Of a stretch of DNA of 64,000 nt, positions 10,568-23,239 are shown one piece after another (positions within the stretch are counted from its first letter, which is position 1; every line of letters starts with the position of its first letter). The position numbers and the translations under genes were made by a program. The DNA comes from Budorcas taxicolor (taxonomy: Eukaryota; Chordata; Mammalia; Artiodactyla; Bovidae), in NCBI RefSeq assembly GCF_023091745.1, contig NC_068928.1, positions 10,620,001-10,684,000 of the forward strand, given 5' to 3'. The notes under the pieces were generated by a model. The model was not told where the DNA came from and did not search any database. It was given only the letters and a program-made list of their open reading frames with translations.

Positions 10568-11035
10568 GATAAAAGGTGTTCCAGTTATCTATTACTGAGT
10601 ATATAAACCACCCCCATATTTAGTGATTTGAAACAAGAATAGCTTGTTTTGCTCACAGCTGTGCAATTTGGGCAAAATAGCTTGACTGTCAGTTGAAGTA
10701 TCTACTTCCAAGATGGTTTACTTGTATAACTGGTAAGTTGATTCTGGCTGTTGGTTTGGAGTTCAGCTGGACTTTTGGTTTAGGACCTCAAGTTATTCAT
10801 TGGCTTCTTGGATTTCCTCATGTCTTGGCACCTGAGTTCTGGCAAGTGTTCTGAAAGATGCAGATTTTCTTGTGACATAACCTTGGGAATCCTAGTCACT
10901 TTGCCACATTGTGTTGGCGCAAAGTAGGTCACTAAAGCCAGTGGAGATTCAGAAAGGGAAATTAGACCCACCTCTCAATTCGAGGAGTAAGCAAAGAACT
11001 GGCAGTTGTCTTTAATCTCCCACAGGGGCAAAGGT
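10568..11035. repeat. Ancient interspersed repeat, family not named
   Basis: TTCCAGTTATCTATTACTGA, AACCACCCCCATATTTAGTG and ATTTGAAACAAGAATAGC resemble a widespread ancient mammalian repeat whose intact copies read close to CTATTGCTGCATAACAAACC followed by CTTAGTGGCTTAAAACAAC. I do not assign it to a class. Confidence 0.5.
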
Positions 11036-11979
11036 CTTATTTGGTCATCTTGACATGGAAAGCGTACTGTACAAACTAGAATTTCTCTAGGAAGGAGAAT
11101 GAGGTGATAATTGATCTTGACATCATGTAATGTGAGCAACTGTAGAAAAGGAATTTAGACATGGTTCCTAGAAAGAGGGAAGTGATGAGCCTGTCGGATA
11201 ACAAAAAGTTGTCTCTCCTGTGGCAGGAGGATATACTCATATGAGAAACTGTAAAGCTTTGTCTTACAATTAGCCAGTGAAGGCTTATTGAGGCCCACAT
11301 TGGCTCAATGTTTTTTTCATATTGGCTCAATTTTAAAAATTCTTGTGAGTTTTAATTGTGTACAAATGGAATTGCTATTTCCAGAAAGAATGATGTCCTT
11401 GTCTCACTCTATGTGATACCTTTCATGGACCCCTGCATAGCAGCTCCCTGCTTTGAGTAGAACATTAGCTGGATGAGGCATTCCATTCTTCACATTTTTT
11501 TGATACTTGGGTTGTAAATAATGCATTCTGTAAATTTGTTACCATCTAAGAGCTCAACTTCCAAAAACTCAGGTCTTCTAGAATTTGATGAAGTAAATCA
11601 TGCTTCATCTGATTCATATAATTTGAGCTGTTAAAGACTTTTGCATCCTGAAGACTCTAAATCTTTATCTACCATTAGCATAGTAATCTTTTTCCTTCAT
11701 CCCTTACAACCATAATTATTTTGATTACTTTTAGAATAGATCCTCTCTAATTCTACTTTGTTTTGAATTGTACACAACACTTCCAATGGTTATGAGGTTT
11801 AACTGCTTTTGTCCTATAAAGCCAATAATTACCATCACTATTTCAGGGTAAACTGTGTATTTCTTATTCCCTAATTTCATACTTGCTTGTATTAAAAAAA
11901 TCAAGTATACAAAATATATACTTCTGTTTCATGTTCTTTAGTGAGAAATTTGAGCAAGCTCCCAGAAATAATGGAGGAC
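11036..11979. other. Intron with no recognised feature
   Basis: Short spurious frames only. No RNA gene or nameable repeat. Confidence 0.5.
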
Positions 11980-12042
11980 ATTTCTGGCATCGTGCAGTCC
12001 ATGGGGTCAGAAAGAGTCAGACACAACTTAGCGACTGAAAAG
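11980..12042 (+). mobile_element. BovA 3'-end fragment
   Basis: CATCGTGCAGTCCATGGGGT and AGTCAGACACAACTTAGCGA are the last about 60 bases of a BovA monomer. CAGAAAT on both sides is a possible short target duplication. Confidence 0.75.
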
Positions 12043-12604
12043 CATCAGAAATGATATACTCTTTATGAACATTTTATTTAAAATTTATATCCCAAATTGT
12101 AGTTAACATCCCATAGTTAACATATACAAATTAGAAATAATAAGTAAAATAGTATAATAAAAGTAACTCATCCCTAACAGTTTTGTCATCTTCCCTATCA
12201 ATTTTCTTTCGATTAATTTCATAAGAATCTATCTATAAGGCACTTGAATGAAGTGCCTCAAGACAACCATGATGCAGATTTTTTGCCCAATTCGAATAGG
12301 AAACACTCAGGAATCTCAGAGCCAATACTCAAACCAGTTTTCTGACTTTGAGATTAGCGCTTTGTTTATTGTAAGCCAGCATAGCAACATTTTCATCCAG
12401 GTTAATGCAACAAAAAATGAAGAACTGATTAAAAATTTTTTTCTTCTTGCTACATTTGATTTTTCTCTTCTTTATTGCCTATAATGCCTTTTTTACCAGT
12501 ATCCATCTGTTTTGTGACTTTTACTATAGATTTCAATGTATAGGTATATCTATCCCTACATACTTCTCCCCAGGTTTAGATAAGAGGTTTTATGAGGTTT
12601 TTCA
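12043..12604. other. Intron with no recognised feature
   Basis: AT-rich sequence. I see no supported element. Confidence 0.5.
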
Positions 12605-12764
12605 CTTTTTAAAAAATTTATTTATTTATTTTTTTACTTTACAATATTGTGTTGGTTTTGCCATACTTCAACATGAATCCGCCACGGGTGTACACGTGTT
12701 CCCAATCCTGAACCCGCCTCCCACCTCCGTCCCCATACCATCCCTTTGGGTCATCCCAGTGCCA
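12605..12764 (-). mobile_element. Ruminant L1 3'-end fragment, antisense
   Basis: ACTTTACAATATTGTGTTGG, ATGAATCCGCCACGGGTGTA and CCAATCCTGAACCCGCCTCC are the reverse complement of the ruminant L1 (L1-BT type) 3' untranslated region. It stops where a CHR SINE begins. Confidence 0.85.
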
Positions 12765-13100
12765 CTTTTTTTTTTTCAGTGCTTATTTGTTTATGTATTT
12801 GTGGCTGTGCTGGGTCTGCATTGCTTCGCAGGTTTCTCTCTTGCTGTGTGAAACGGGGTCTACTCTCCAGTTGTGGTAGAAAGCTTTTCTTCCCCGCGGC
12901 CTCTCCTGTTGCTGAGCACAGGCTCTAGGGCACAAGGGCGTCAGCAGCTGGGCTCCGGGGCTCATGAACACAGGCTCAGTACTTGGGGTGTATGGGCTTA
13001 GCTGCCCTGCGACATGTGGGATCTTCCCAGATCGGGGATCAAACCCGAGTCTCCTACATTGGCAGGCAGATTCTTTACCACTGAGCCAGGAGGGAATCCC
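12765..13100 (-). mobile_element. CHR-type long SINE, antisense
   Basis: Poly-T, then GTGGCTGTGCTGGGTCTGCA, GGATCTTCCCAGATCGGGGA and the tail end CACTGAGCCAGGAGGGAATC. Same family and orientation as the copies at 9190 and 30150. Confidence 0.85.
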
Positions 13101-15345
13101 AACTTTTATTTATTTTGCGGGTGAAAAATAGTTGGGGCAGGTTGTTGCCAGTTTCCACATTTTAAATTGGCTGAGAGTACTAATGTTTTAATTCATGAGT
13201 CACAGAAGAGTTTTGTAAAATAAGTTTGTCAGATATAAGATTTTTGTTTTTGTTTGTTCTTACCTAACACTGTGGAATATTACTATATCCAAGTAAGATA
13301 CTTCAGTTGTTTTGATACACTTTTGGAATACATCCTTGTGTTTGTTTGTTTTTTTCACTATGCAGATAAATTTACAACAGTTGTGTTGCTTTATTTCTTA
13401 ATCAGTGATGTTGCAAACATTCTTTATGTTTTTAGTAACAAAGTTGTCTTAGGCTCATTACTTCTGTTATTATTTCCAGGTTTGCATGTTTACATATTGT
13501 GTTAAGGCTTATAGATTGACACTTTCCAGAAGTATTAAAAATAAAAAGTGAAAACCCACACACCTATTCCCCAAAGTAGGATAATAACCACCATATTCTA
13601 GACTATTTTCTTTGTATGGATAACTTTTTTTTAAATTAAAAACTAAAATCATACCATATGTATTAGTCTTAGATTCTTTTTCAGCATATATATCACAACA
13701 CATTTAATACTGATTTTTAAAATTGTGTTATTACAAAGTGATTATATACAACTTACTGTAGAAAATTCATATTTGTATACTTTCAAAAACTCTTTTCATC
13801 CTTCATTCTTTTTCCTGTAAATATTTGTAAGTGAATCATATTCTATCTATTATTTTGACTTGTTTTGTTTTCATTATGTTTTATAAAAACATAATGAACA
13901 TTTTTCAGTGTCATCACCTATTTTTCACATCTTTTTTTGAAATAATTTTCTTTTTGACTGCAAAGTATGTTTATTGTATAAAATTTTGAAACTACAGAAA
14001 AACAAAAAAGAAAAAAAAATCACCTTCATCTTACCCTTTTTTAACCCCTTTTTTACCCCCCTTTTTTTTTCTGGTTTACCCTTTTTTTTGTATTTAGTGT
14101 ATTTTTCATTTTCCTATTTGACATTTTTAAGGTGATTCTTTTTGTCATATGCTTCCAGTAATTTGTCCATATTGTTTATTGTGTGTTTTACCATGTTTTG
14201 CTTTTTAGATAAAGAAGTTTACATTTTTATCTTTATTCCATTACCTTAGATGTTTCCTTTTGGAGTTATGCCTAAAATTACCTTCCCTGAACCCTTATGA
14301 TTATATTCCAGTGCATTTCCTTTTAGTCCTTTTATGGTTTTATTCTTTTACTTTTAAATCTTTTATGTATTAAAATATTTTTACCTATCATATAATACAG
14401 GAATCTAAATTTCTCTTTTTCAAGTCATTACCTATTTGTGTATTGTTCTGACACTGTTTTCCCAGTGATATTAACATGATAGTTTTCTCTTAGGTTTTGT
14501 TGTTATAAATTGAATATTATATTTTTGTAGATAGTTATTAATGGTATATAAAAAGGTACTAGATTTTTATTTGGTAATCTATAATCCTAACATCATTTTA
14601 GCTATAGTTTATCGATTGGGATTTGAAAGTTTTTATAGTAATCAGTTTCATAAAGATCCAAAAGTTTATCTGACTTCAGTGCTGGAATTTCCTCATAGAT
14701 GGTGTTCTGTAAAACCCCCAACTTGACAAGGTCAATAAAATATTAAAAAGTTGGATCAATTATAGCTAGAACAGCAAATCAGGTAAAATAGCAAATTAAG
14801 TAAAATGACATAAGGTGGGAAATGTGGTTTTCACTTTTGAAGGTAAAGCCCTGTGGTAGAATCAAGTTTATCAGCAGGAAGAGTGGAAAAAAGCCTTGGC
14901 TGTCATCGCCCTACCATGTGCGCTCCACCTCTGTTAAAGGATGTAGATGCTTTCATAGGAAATTGTTTCTAGGTAACAATTTTAAAGCTAAGTATTCACC
15001 TAAATTCCAGTTTGGACTGATGGTTGGATTTTGTTCTGTAGGTATTTGGGGGGAGGAAAAAAAGATTATTAACGCATTTATTTAAATTCTGATTCCTTAT
15101 GCTGCCTACTTTATTTTTGTGACACAAGAGTGAGATTAGGCAGTGTTTTTCCACTAAGCTGACTTCCTTTTGCCCTTGGCTTCCTATCATGTTTTCACTA
15201 GATGTCTGTGGGAGGTAGACATGAATGAATGTAGCTTCCTATGACCTTGAACAATTCTAGCGTCATTTATGAAAGTTAGGCCTAGAGAGCTGTTTATGTG
15301 CCTTGTGAACTATTTCATGCAATGTTTAATTCTTCTCTTTATGAT
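13101..15345. other. Intron with no confidently named feature
   Basis: A 2.2 kb AT-rich stretch with poly-T and TTTTACCCC-rich tracts near 14030-14090. Parts may be very old L1 or other repeats, but I cannot support a name. Open frames such as the one at 14822-15085 show no family signature. Confidence 0.45.
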
Positions 15346-15720
15346 TTTTTCTCCTTTGTTCTGTTAATGATATCACCATCCTCATAATCACTTGGAGTCA
15401 AAATCTAAGTCTTCTGATGCCATCCTCACCTCCCATACCCAGTATCATTCAAGGCCTGTTGATTCTACTTATTGCCACACTGTCTTCAAATCTGTCCTCT
15501 CTTTTCCCTGACTACTGCTGGTTCATGCCTTTATCACCTTTCCCCTGAACATTTCTAGCGACTCTCTAATAGATCTCCTCTTCCAGCCCCGTTTCCCCCA
15601 GCCTATTTCCAAATAAAGCAGCAAAAATAATTTTCTGAAAAATACCTCTGGTCGTGAAACTTTGCTGCTCAAAAACCTTCCCATTCAGGTTGTAGTCTGA
15701 CCCGACTCTTAAGAAAGCCT
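15346..15720 (+). mobile_element. Probable L2 LINE fragment
   Basis: A C/T-rich stretch with CTGTCTTCAAATCTGTCCTC, GCAAAAATAATTTTCTGAAA and AACTTTGCTGCTCAAAAACC resembles the L2 3' region. No L2 tail end is visible. Confidence 0.5.
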
Positions 15721-16149
15721 CAGGATTCTGAGAAAGGGGTTGATCCTTACCTCAGTCACATACTGCTGCATAGCTATCCAGGCCAGCTTTTCCTGGATCA
15801 GCCCAAAGTTGTGAATTTTCTCCCTAAACAGTACAGTTAGCAACGTTATCCACCTGGACGAGGGCACGTGTTTAAAGAAAAAAAAAATCTTCCCATTCCC
15901 TAGAAATCATCTCTTGCTATTTCTTTCTTATGTCACTTTCTGCCTTCTTTTGGAGCTACTTTTAGGCTTTTCTCTTCTTAACCAGGAGCTTATAAGCTCC
16001 ATGAGAGGAGACCACAAAAGAAGTATTTTTGGCAGCACCTGCATGTTCTCGCACATACTACTCAAGTGGTAGATTCTTTGAATGAACTGGAAATATCAGT
16101 GAAGAGAGAAAATGTACAGTTACATGAAACAAGTTCATTTAATATTCAT

Positions 16150-16960
16150 ACTTTTTTATTAGCGTCACAAATAAGATTTTTTATTGTCACTCTTACAAGT
16201 CTGAATTTTATACAGATTTCTAGACTGGTAACTGATATCCATCAGCTTGTTCAACTTTAGTCCCTGTCTCTTTCCCAGTCGCTTTTCCAAAATTACTATC
16301 TTCATCATGAAACATGAGTTTTCTCAATTCAAACTTGGGAAAAAAGCATTTTTACTTTTCTAACAAAGACATCATAGAGCAGATAAATAGATTGGCAAGT
16401 GTTTTCCATGTCTTTTCCAAGGCTGTCTGGGCTCAGTTTATTGACAACTTCTTTCAGGTCATCCTCTGGTTTTGGCAGATCCGTTGGTGCTGAGTATAAG
16501 GTTTTCCAAATCTGGTTGTTGTGCTTTTCAGTAAAACCAACAGAGCCTAAATGAAGCTCATCACCATCGGTAATCTTGACATCAACATGAACTTTATTCA
16601 TGGGCTGCCGTTTTTTGACCATGGGACACATTTTGTCACAAGCAGGACCCGTGCCATGAAAATTAGCCAATTTTTGCCCTGAACATCCTCAGTAATTAGC
16701 TTGAATTTTCTAAATGCAACGTCATCATTCTGCAGATTAGCTAAGCTCACTTCAGAAACATGACCCTTGCTATCCAATGTGATTTTTGTTCCTTGAGTTC
16801 TCATGACCAGTTTTCCCAATATTTTTATGTTGGACATAGTTGGTGCTTTCACATTATTCCAGTTTTTCTTAGAACATGGATCAACCACTTTTCCTCTAGC
16901 CTCCCTTTTTGCTACCTTTTGTAAGGTGCTTATTCTGGCAGACTGCCATGTTGCTGCTCA
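16150..16960 (-). pseudogene. RPS3A: Processed pseudogene of ribosomal protein RPS3A
   Basis: The reverse strand follows the RPS3A mRNA without introns. The start MAV region lies near 16950, followed by RTQGTKI, FRKFKLITEDVQGKN, NDLKEV-like, SIGKDME-like and VRKVKML stretches. The C-terminal coding part then runs into a 3' UTR with an AATAAA-type signal near 16180. A one-base insertion near codon 17, a frame change near 16640-16670, and a deletion of about 35 bases near 16490 destroy the frame. CATTTAAT at 16136-16143 and 16973-16980 may be the target duplication. It lies antisense to VMP1, and the parent gene encodes a small-subunit ribosomal protein. Confidence 0.93.
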
Positions 16961-17138
16961 GTCAAAAGGGAGCATTTAATCTTATTCCACCACAAAATAA
17001 AATATAAAATATTTTCAACACAGAAATCCTCTTACATAAAACAGATTTAATCGCTTTCCATCTTTGAGTTTAATAATCAGCTGATTACAAAGCACTATAG
17101 AATTTAAAGAATCTTTCATTTAAAAAAAAAGTTTATCT

Positions 17139-17252
17139 GAGGACTTTCCTGGTGGTCCAGTTAAGACTCCACACTTCCACCGCAGTGGGGCATGAATTTG
17201 ATTCCAGGTCAGAGAAGTTTCACTTGCCACATGGTGCAGCAAAAAAAAAGTC
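17139..17252 (+). mobile_element. Short CHR-type SINE
   Basis: GGACTTTCCTGGTGGTCCAG, TTAAGACTCCACACTTCCAC and a B-box relic are followed by a poly-A run at about 17240. It is a decayed CHR-2-like copy. Confidence 0.75.
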
Positions 17253-18245
17253 ATAAGAAAGCAAGAGTTGAAGATGCTGTAGTAGACATCATTAAGTTAG
17301 ATCACATAATTTTTAATTCACATTTAGTAAAACAAAGTTTGTAAAGTTCTGTGTGTTAGGGGAAAAAATGAAGGTTATTGTGGTGGCTTGTTTATTCTAT
17401 AAGCTGCATAACCAAAGGAAAGAAAAATTAAAGACATTTGGAATAAAAGTTTTGGAAAAAAATAAAGTAACTTATTTGCTTCATGTACCCTAAAAGGTTA
17501 GGTCAGCCAGGGTTATTGAAGTAATAGGGAATGGGAACATGGGGGTGATTGTGGTATTTCTGTGTTTAAAACTTACACAGTAGGGTAGGAATGTTATACA
17601 TATTTACTTAGAAGAATATGGTTTGAATAAGTTTGCTTTCCTGAACGACATCTGTCCAAGTGACCTAGCTACTTGGATTCTTTTTCTCAAGATGTTAGGT
17701 TGCTGACTGTGAAAGTTACCGTTTCTTATTATTCCTGTCACTATAGAAAATTGAGAATTGAGTTAGAAAGAAGAAATGTAAATTTCTTAGAATTTCATCT
17801 TTTAAAAGAATACAGTATTCCCCTCCATATTTATCGTGGTTAGCTTGTCTTTTTATTGGGTATAATTCGTGAGTCTGTACATCACCTTAGATTAAGTAGT
17901 TCCTCAAAAGCTGTTTTGTAGCTTCTGGATTTGATTTTATTTTAAGGGAGCTTTTCTTAGCTTCTGTTTAGGACAGCAGTATTTAAATAAATTAATACTT
18001 GCCACTTACACTTAGTCTGATTTATTGAAACTAAGTACCCAAGTTAAGTTTAAATACTGATATCTTTTACTAGTGTGTATTAAATATATTTGAGGCTAAA
18101 AATACCCTTTTTTGACTTAATAAGATCTATATCCTATTCAGAAATTTCAGGTTATTTACATTATTTTATTTAGTGAAAACACATAACTTAAGAACCAAAA
18201 AAGTTCATCAGTTGTACTGTTCTCTCTTTTTTTGAATACTGAGTA
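17253..18245. other. Intron with no recognised feature
   Basis: AT-rich unique-looking sequence. No gene or named repeat. Confidence 0.5.
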
Positions 18246-18405
18246 ATAGCTTTTTTTTATATTGAAGTATAGTTGATTTACAATGTGTCAGTGTACAGCA
18301 AAGTGATTTAGTTTTGTGTGTGTGTATATATACACACACACGCTTCTTTAGATTCTTTTCCATTGTAGGTCATTACAAGATACTGAGTGTAGTGTAGTCA
18401 GTGAA
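18246..18405 (-). mobile_element. L1 3'-end fragment, antisense, with microsatellite
   Basis: TATTGAAGTATAGTTGATTT and GTGTACAGCAAAGTGATTTA, then TTCCATTGTAGGTCATTACA, are the reverse complement of the L1 3' tail. A self-complementary GTGTGTATATATACACACAC tract at about 18321-18342 sits inside it. Confidence 0.8.
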
Positions 18406-21400
18406 CATCCCCTCAAAGCACAAGGTGATATTTAAAGAGTTTTTAATTTTACTTTTTTTTTTGCTAATGATAGAATATATGTTTGATCATTTGAGGTTAG
18501 AGACAAGGGGAAGGCATTTAATAATGATTATTTACACACTCACTGCAGTGCTTTACCATTCCTTTGATGCCGTTTTTTGTTAAGCACATTTTCCTATGCA
18601 GTGTTTGTAGTTGCACAGACCATGTCAATGCCTGCTGGTTTTTCCTCTGTGAAGTATCTGTTCTTTTATAATATATACAGAGATTTATGAGAGACTTCAT
18701 GATGTGGATGATCAGAAACCCACCAGGACTCATTTTCATATAATTTAGTGCCAGTTGAACACTCTGGGTGTCGGTTGTTGCTGGGACCTGTTTTTGACTC
18801 TGTTGAACCTTTACTGGCTGTGGTTTGTCTGGCCATCACATGACTTCTCTGAAAATTCCCCCTCCCCTTCATTTCCAGTAAACTGTTTGAGTAGGAGTGA
18901 GTCAGAGTGAAACCAGCTTCCCTGTAACCACAGGGCTTGTTAAAGAATTTGTCAACGTGGACTCTAGAGGGTTTGCATTAAGCTTTGCAGTAACTGCTAT
19001 GGTTTGTGTTGCGTCAGGAGTTCCACAGAAAAGCTTCCTGCTTTCAAGATCCCTTGCTTGTTTGCAAAGGGTTAAACTGATCAACTTTACCATAATAAAC
19101 ATTAGAGACACGTTAAACCCATTTATTTTATCATTTAAAGGCTGTGTCAAAGCTACCAAGGCTTATTGTAGTTTCTCTTTTCAAAATCAACCAACCACAC
19201 CCAACAACGTTAAGTTTATGAAAAGGCAGGCCTGCTAGATCTTCTTTCAGAGCTGGCTCCTGATTTTACCACTAAGTACCATCAAGATTAAGCAATTCCA
19301 AGTGGTCTCTTTTGAAGGATTCTGTTGCAGGATATTGCAACTACTAGCACAGTTAGCTTGGGGTACATAAAGGTCACTTACATTTGGTTCAACAAGAAAA
19401 GGTAGCACTTAAAATAGTTATGTAGTTGTAGTTTTTAAGCACATGTAGCATGGTTATGGTGGAATCCTTAATGCCTCATTTTATTTGCTTTCTCGGGAAG
19501 GCTTCACTTTATTTTGAATTCTTCTCGCTCCAACCACTCCCAGACTTTTGATCTTTCTTCCTTTTCCTACTCTTCTGTTTCTTTAACCCATTCTTAGAAT
19601 GGTATTAACAGAAAAGAGAGTTTCGCAGTTTGACACAAACTGCCGAATGAATGGCCACTGGGAAACTCATTGTGCATTCCTAAATCCATTTGTTTTTACC
19701 TGTTCATTTCTGTATTTAATCACTTCATCTTGGGCAGACTTTTATTTTAAATATAAATTTAATAAATACATTTAAACCGCCTAAAAATCATTTTTATTCT
19801 GCTTACCTTTTTTTTGGTAACAAAATCAGTTTAGGGAAAAGAACATGATAGAAAATTTTGAGCTAATTATTTTTCCCAGGAAAGACTACTGCAGAATAAT
19901 GGAAGTTTAAAATTGTTTATATTCTAGAAGAGAAACATTTGTTTTGAAGATCAGGCAATTCTAGTTGAAATTAGATGATTTAAAAATGAAACTAGAGGTT
20001 AACACAGTCATTTTCAAAGCAATGAGTAATGTTTAAGATTTTTCTTGTTAGTTTGCTTTAAACACTGTAGAAAAATATAATTTTGTTATATGTCTGCTTT
20101 GTTCTTCTCATTTGCACACCTGTTTACAGATATGCGGTGGGGGGACAAGCAGTGAACAGGCATTAGGTTACCTTTGTTAAACTAATTTAAAGATTTTATT
20201 CAGGTTTGTGTTTCAAAGACCTTTTGTAAAGTGCCTTTAGAAAGTCCCCTTTCACTGAAACTTGGACTGATGGACTTCATGTATACTGTGCTTTTGCTCA
20301 TGGGTTTGCAAATCAATAATATGCTAAATACAGACCCACCCTCTGTTGTATCTGCTGAATGCTCCTAGGGATTCTGGCCTAAGATGAGAGTTGATTCAAG
20401 ACATGGACTGTTCATTTCCTATTTCAAAAGGTGATTTTGTTTCTAATTAGTCAAGGTTCTTGGTTTATCGTAATAGATCTGGAATTCTCTCTTGCTGAGT
20501 ATTTAAGGAAATTTTTCTTGGTAGTGTTCTTCCCATTTTCCTGTCTTGGGCCTTAAAATGTAACAACATGACTATCCTGCTCTTAAAGAGTTACGTGGAA
20601 GTGGGCATGGTCATTAATTCATTTCTCCTCTCAAAAGTAGGCATGTACTCTATAGACTTGCTTCTCCACATTCCCTGATAAGGGTCTTCATCCAATAATT
20701 TATCAAAACTTACAAAAACTTATATTTTTACTACTTCTTGAGCTAAAGACTTCAGTAAGTTTATAGGCTATTTAAGTCTGCTTCCATTAGTTTGTTTTAA
20801 ATTTCCCTGTTTCATGTTATAAAGGGTGCCACCCTCATTCTAGTATTGTAAGGTTTTTTTTAACACTTCCCTTTTCTTCTTTTCATAAATTTTCATCCAC
20901 TTTTCATAACTCAGAAATGTCAGTTACCTTTTCAGCCTTTCTAGAGAAAACAATTGTTTACTTTTTGTATCTAATATCCCCAAAACTCTTTGATCATTTT
21001 AATTCCCCCAGGTATCTTTATTTAATTCTTCTATATCTTTTCTAACATGAAATTGTCAGAACTGCACGTGATTTTTTACTATTAATATGTTTGTGTATTT
21101 TCAGATTTCTACAACTGCAGACCTGTTTGGCAATGAATTTTGCTAACTTTTCAAATAAATTGTTTAATAAACTGTTTACTTGGGAGACCACGCTCAGTTC
21201 CCTTTCCTTTGTTCATAACTTAAAACTTTCGTAATCCGTCATTTTATATTTAAATAATCCCTAAATATGTTCTCCTACTGTTGTCCACTTTGAAACTTAC
21301 CTGCCGTGTTTCCTCCTTCTCAAGTTTACATGATCCTTAAATTTATTGCCATGATTTTGGCACTTCCTACCTTAAAATTCTAATTTCAACTATAGATTTG

Positions 21401-22195
21401 GAAGTTAAGCTCTGTTCCTTTTTCCAGGACCATTTATAGACTTGTTTAGTGGGATGATTGGTTCTGTCTTAGGAAAGAATCCTACTATTTGCTCTTTCAT
21501 TATAGAGATGATCCCATTTATCTTTATCCTTTGTTTTCAGTCTTTAAATTTCCTGTCCTTGACAGCTTTGTAAATTCTGTACTGACCTGGTTTTCATAGC
21601 TTTGCATGTTTAAGTTTATCTCAACCATTTTTAGTTTTTTCTTTTTCATTCACAGACTCTTTTTCTTGTTCTTACATACACAGCAGATTGTCATATGATT
21701 TTTGTTTTTTAAATTCCAGTTTGAATCTGGAAATAAAAGTTATTTGTTAGTTACTTGTAACCAAAATACAATCAATTATAAATGCTAAAAATAGAGGGTG
21801 ATTTTTTTTTTTTTACCTCTCTAGCATCAAATAAGATTTGGTAAATACCCTTTCTGGTGAGACATGAGGCGATCACATGAGGAGATACTGGCTTCAGACA
21901 GGAAAAAGAGAAGAAAAGAAAAATGCATTACTTGTGTAATATGTCATGTCTAATAAATCTTGCATACTCAGACATTTTCCCTGAATGTCAAGAGCACTGT
22001 TGTTCTTCTTGGGCAACAGTGTTCATTGTTATTTCAAGTAGAGGCCGGCAGGCACTGATAGGAGTGGATGCCTGCCTGCCTGCCTTCCTAAAAATCACCA
22101 TATGGTTTCTTTTCAACAGAAATCTAAGCAGGGATAGAGAGAGGAAAAGAAAGCAGCAGATACTGGCCGGTTTTACTGCTGATAACTTGGACTAC
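18406..22195. other. Repeat-poor intron, 3.8 kb
   Basis: No SINE, LINE or DNA transposon is recognisable by eye over this length, which is unusual beside the dense clusters downstream. Short frames near 18900-19240 exist on both strands and carry no protein signature. A splice-acceptor-like site with a short frame and two AATAAA signals is annotated separately at 21105. Confidence 0.45.
21105..21190 (+). other. Candidate cryptic terminal exon (speculative)
   Basis: An acceptor-like GTGTATTTTCAG precedes 21105. In phase 0 with the VMP1 exon ending at 6606, the sequence reads 13 codons (ISTTADLFGNEFC) and a TAA at 21144-21146. AATAAA signals follow at 21154-21159 and 21166-21171. This would be a possible early-polyadenylation exon, but acceptor plus stop plus AATAAA also occurs by chance in AT-rich introns. 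Confidence 0.15.
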
Positions 22196-22838
22196 GTTGC
22201 TGTTGTTCAGTAACTAAGTCAGGTCTGATTCTTTGCAATGCCATGGACTGCAGCATGCCAGTCTCCTTTGTTCTTCCCTATCTCCCAGAGTTTGCTCAAA
22301 TTCATATCCATTGAGTCCACTGATGCCATCCAACCATCTCATCCTCTGCCACCCCATTTTCCTTTTGCCTTCAATCTTTCCCAGCATCAGGATCTTTTCC
22401 AGTGAGTCACCTCTTCACACAAAGCTTTGGAGCTTCAGCTTCAGCATCAATCCTTCAGTGAATATTCAGGATTGATTTCCTTTAGGATTGACTGGCTTGA
22501 TTTTGCATTCCAAGGGACTCTGAAGAGTCTTCTCCAGCACCACAATTCGAAAGGATCAGTTCTTCGGCATTCAGCCTTCTTTATGATACAACTCTCATAT
22601 CCATACATGGCTACTGGAAAACCATAGCTTTGACTATACAGACCTTTGTTGGCAAAGTGATGTCTTTGCTTTTTAATACGCTGGCTAGGTTTGTCATAGC
22701 TTTCCTTTCAAGGAGCAAGCATCTTTTAATTTCATGGCTAGAGTCACCATCTACAGTGATTTTGGAACCCAGGAAAATAAAATCTGTCACTGCTTCCACT
22801 TTTCCCCCTTCTGTTTGCCATGAAGTGATAGGACTGGG
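22196..22838 (-). mobile_element. BovB LINE 3' end, antisense
   Basis: It begins with the reverse complement of the BovB/BovA 3' end (TTGTTCAGTAACTAAGTCAG). It continues through the C-terminal coding region (the conserved WCWRRLL-type stretch is decayed here) to about 22838, where the match stops. It is 5' truncated with broken frames. Confidence 0.88.
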
Positions 22839-23031
22839 AGGAAAAAGCTCTGAATGGTTGGTTACCTGGACCTTCCAAAAAAGGTTCTCTACTGTTTATC
22901 TGAAAATGTTAGCAAATGCTGAGGGTAAGCCCCTAAGAAAGCCTCCTGAAACCTTACTTATTCTATCTCTACTTCCTCCTAGACCACCCAGTAGTTGATT
23001 TGTGAGTTTTAAGGTAAGTTTTAAGATAAGT

Positions 23032-23239
23032 GGGCTTCCCTGGTGGCTCAGATGGTAAAGGGTCTGCCTGCCGTGCGGAAGACCCAGGTTCAATCCCTGG
23101 GTTGGGAAGATTCCCTGGAGACGGAAATGGCAACCCACTCCAGTATTCTTGCCTGGAAAATCCTATGGACAGAGGATCCTGGTAGGCTATAGTCCATGGG
23201 GTCAGAAAGAGTTGGACACAACTGAGCAACTTCACTTAC
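23032..23239 (+). mobile_element. Full-length Bov-tA SINE
   Basis: The tRNA-Glu-like head GGGCTTCCCTGGTGGCTCAG is joined to a BovA body ending in TTGGACACAACTGAGCAACT. It is flanked by perfect 13-base duplications, TTTTAAGATAAGT at 23019-23031 and 23240-23252. Confidence 0.95.

Noticed and set aside
16329..16888. Two overlapping reverse-strand frames resembling a ribosomal protein gene
   Set aside because: There are no introns, and there is a frame change, an early stop and an internal deletion. It is a processed RPS3A pseudogene.
18897..19238. Open frames on both strands (113 and 85 codons)
   Set aside because: No family signature, no splice or promoter context, and overlapping frames on both strands point to chance.
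22067..22086. GCCTGCCTGCCTGCC tract as a possible regulatory repeat
   Set aside because: It is only four short units with no surrounding structure.
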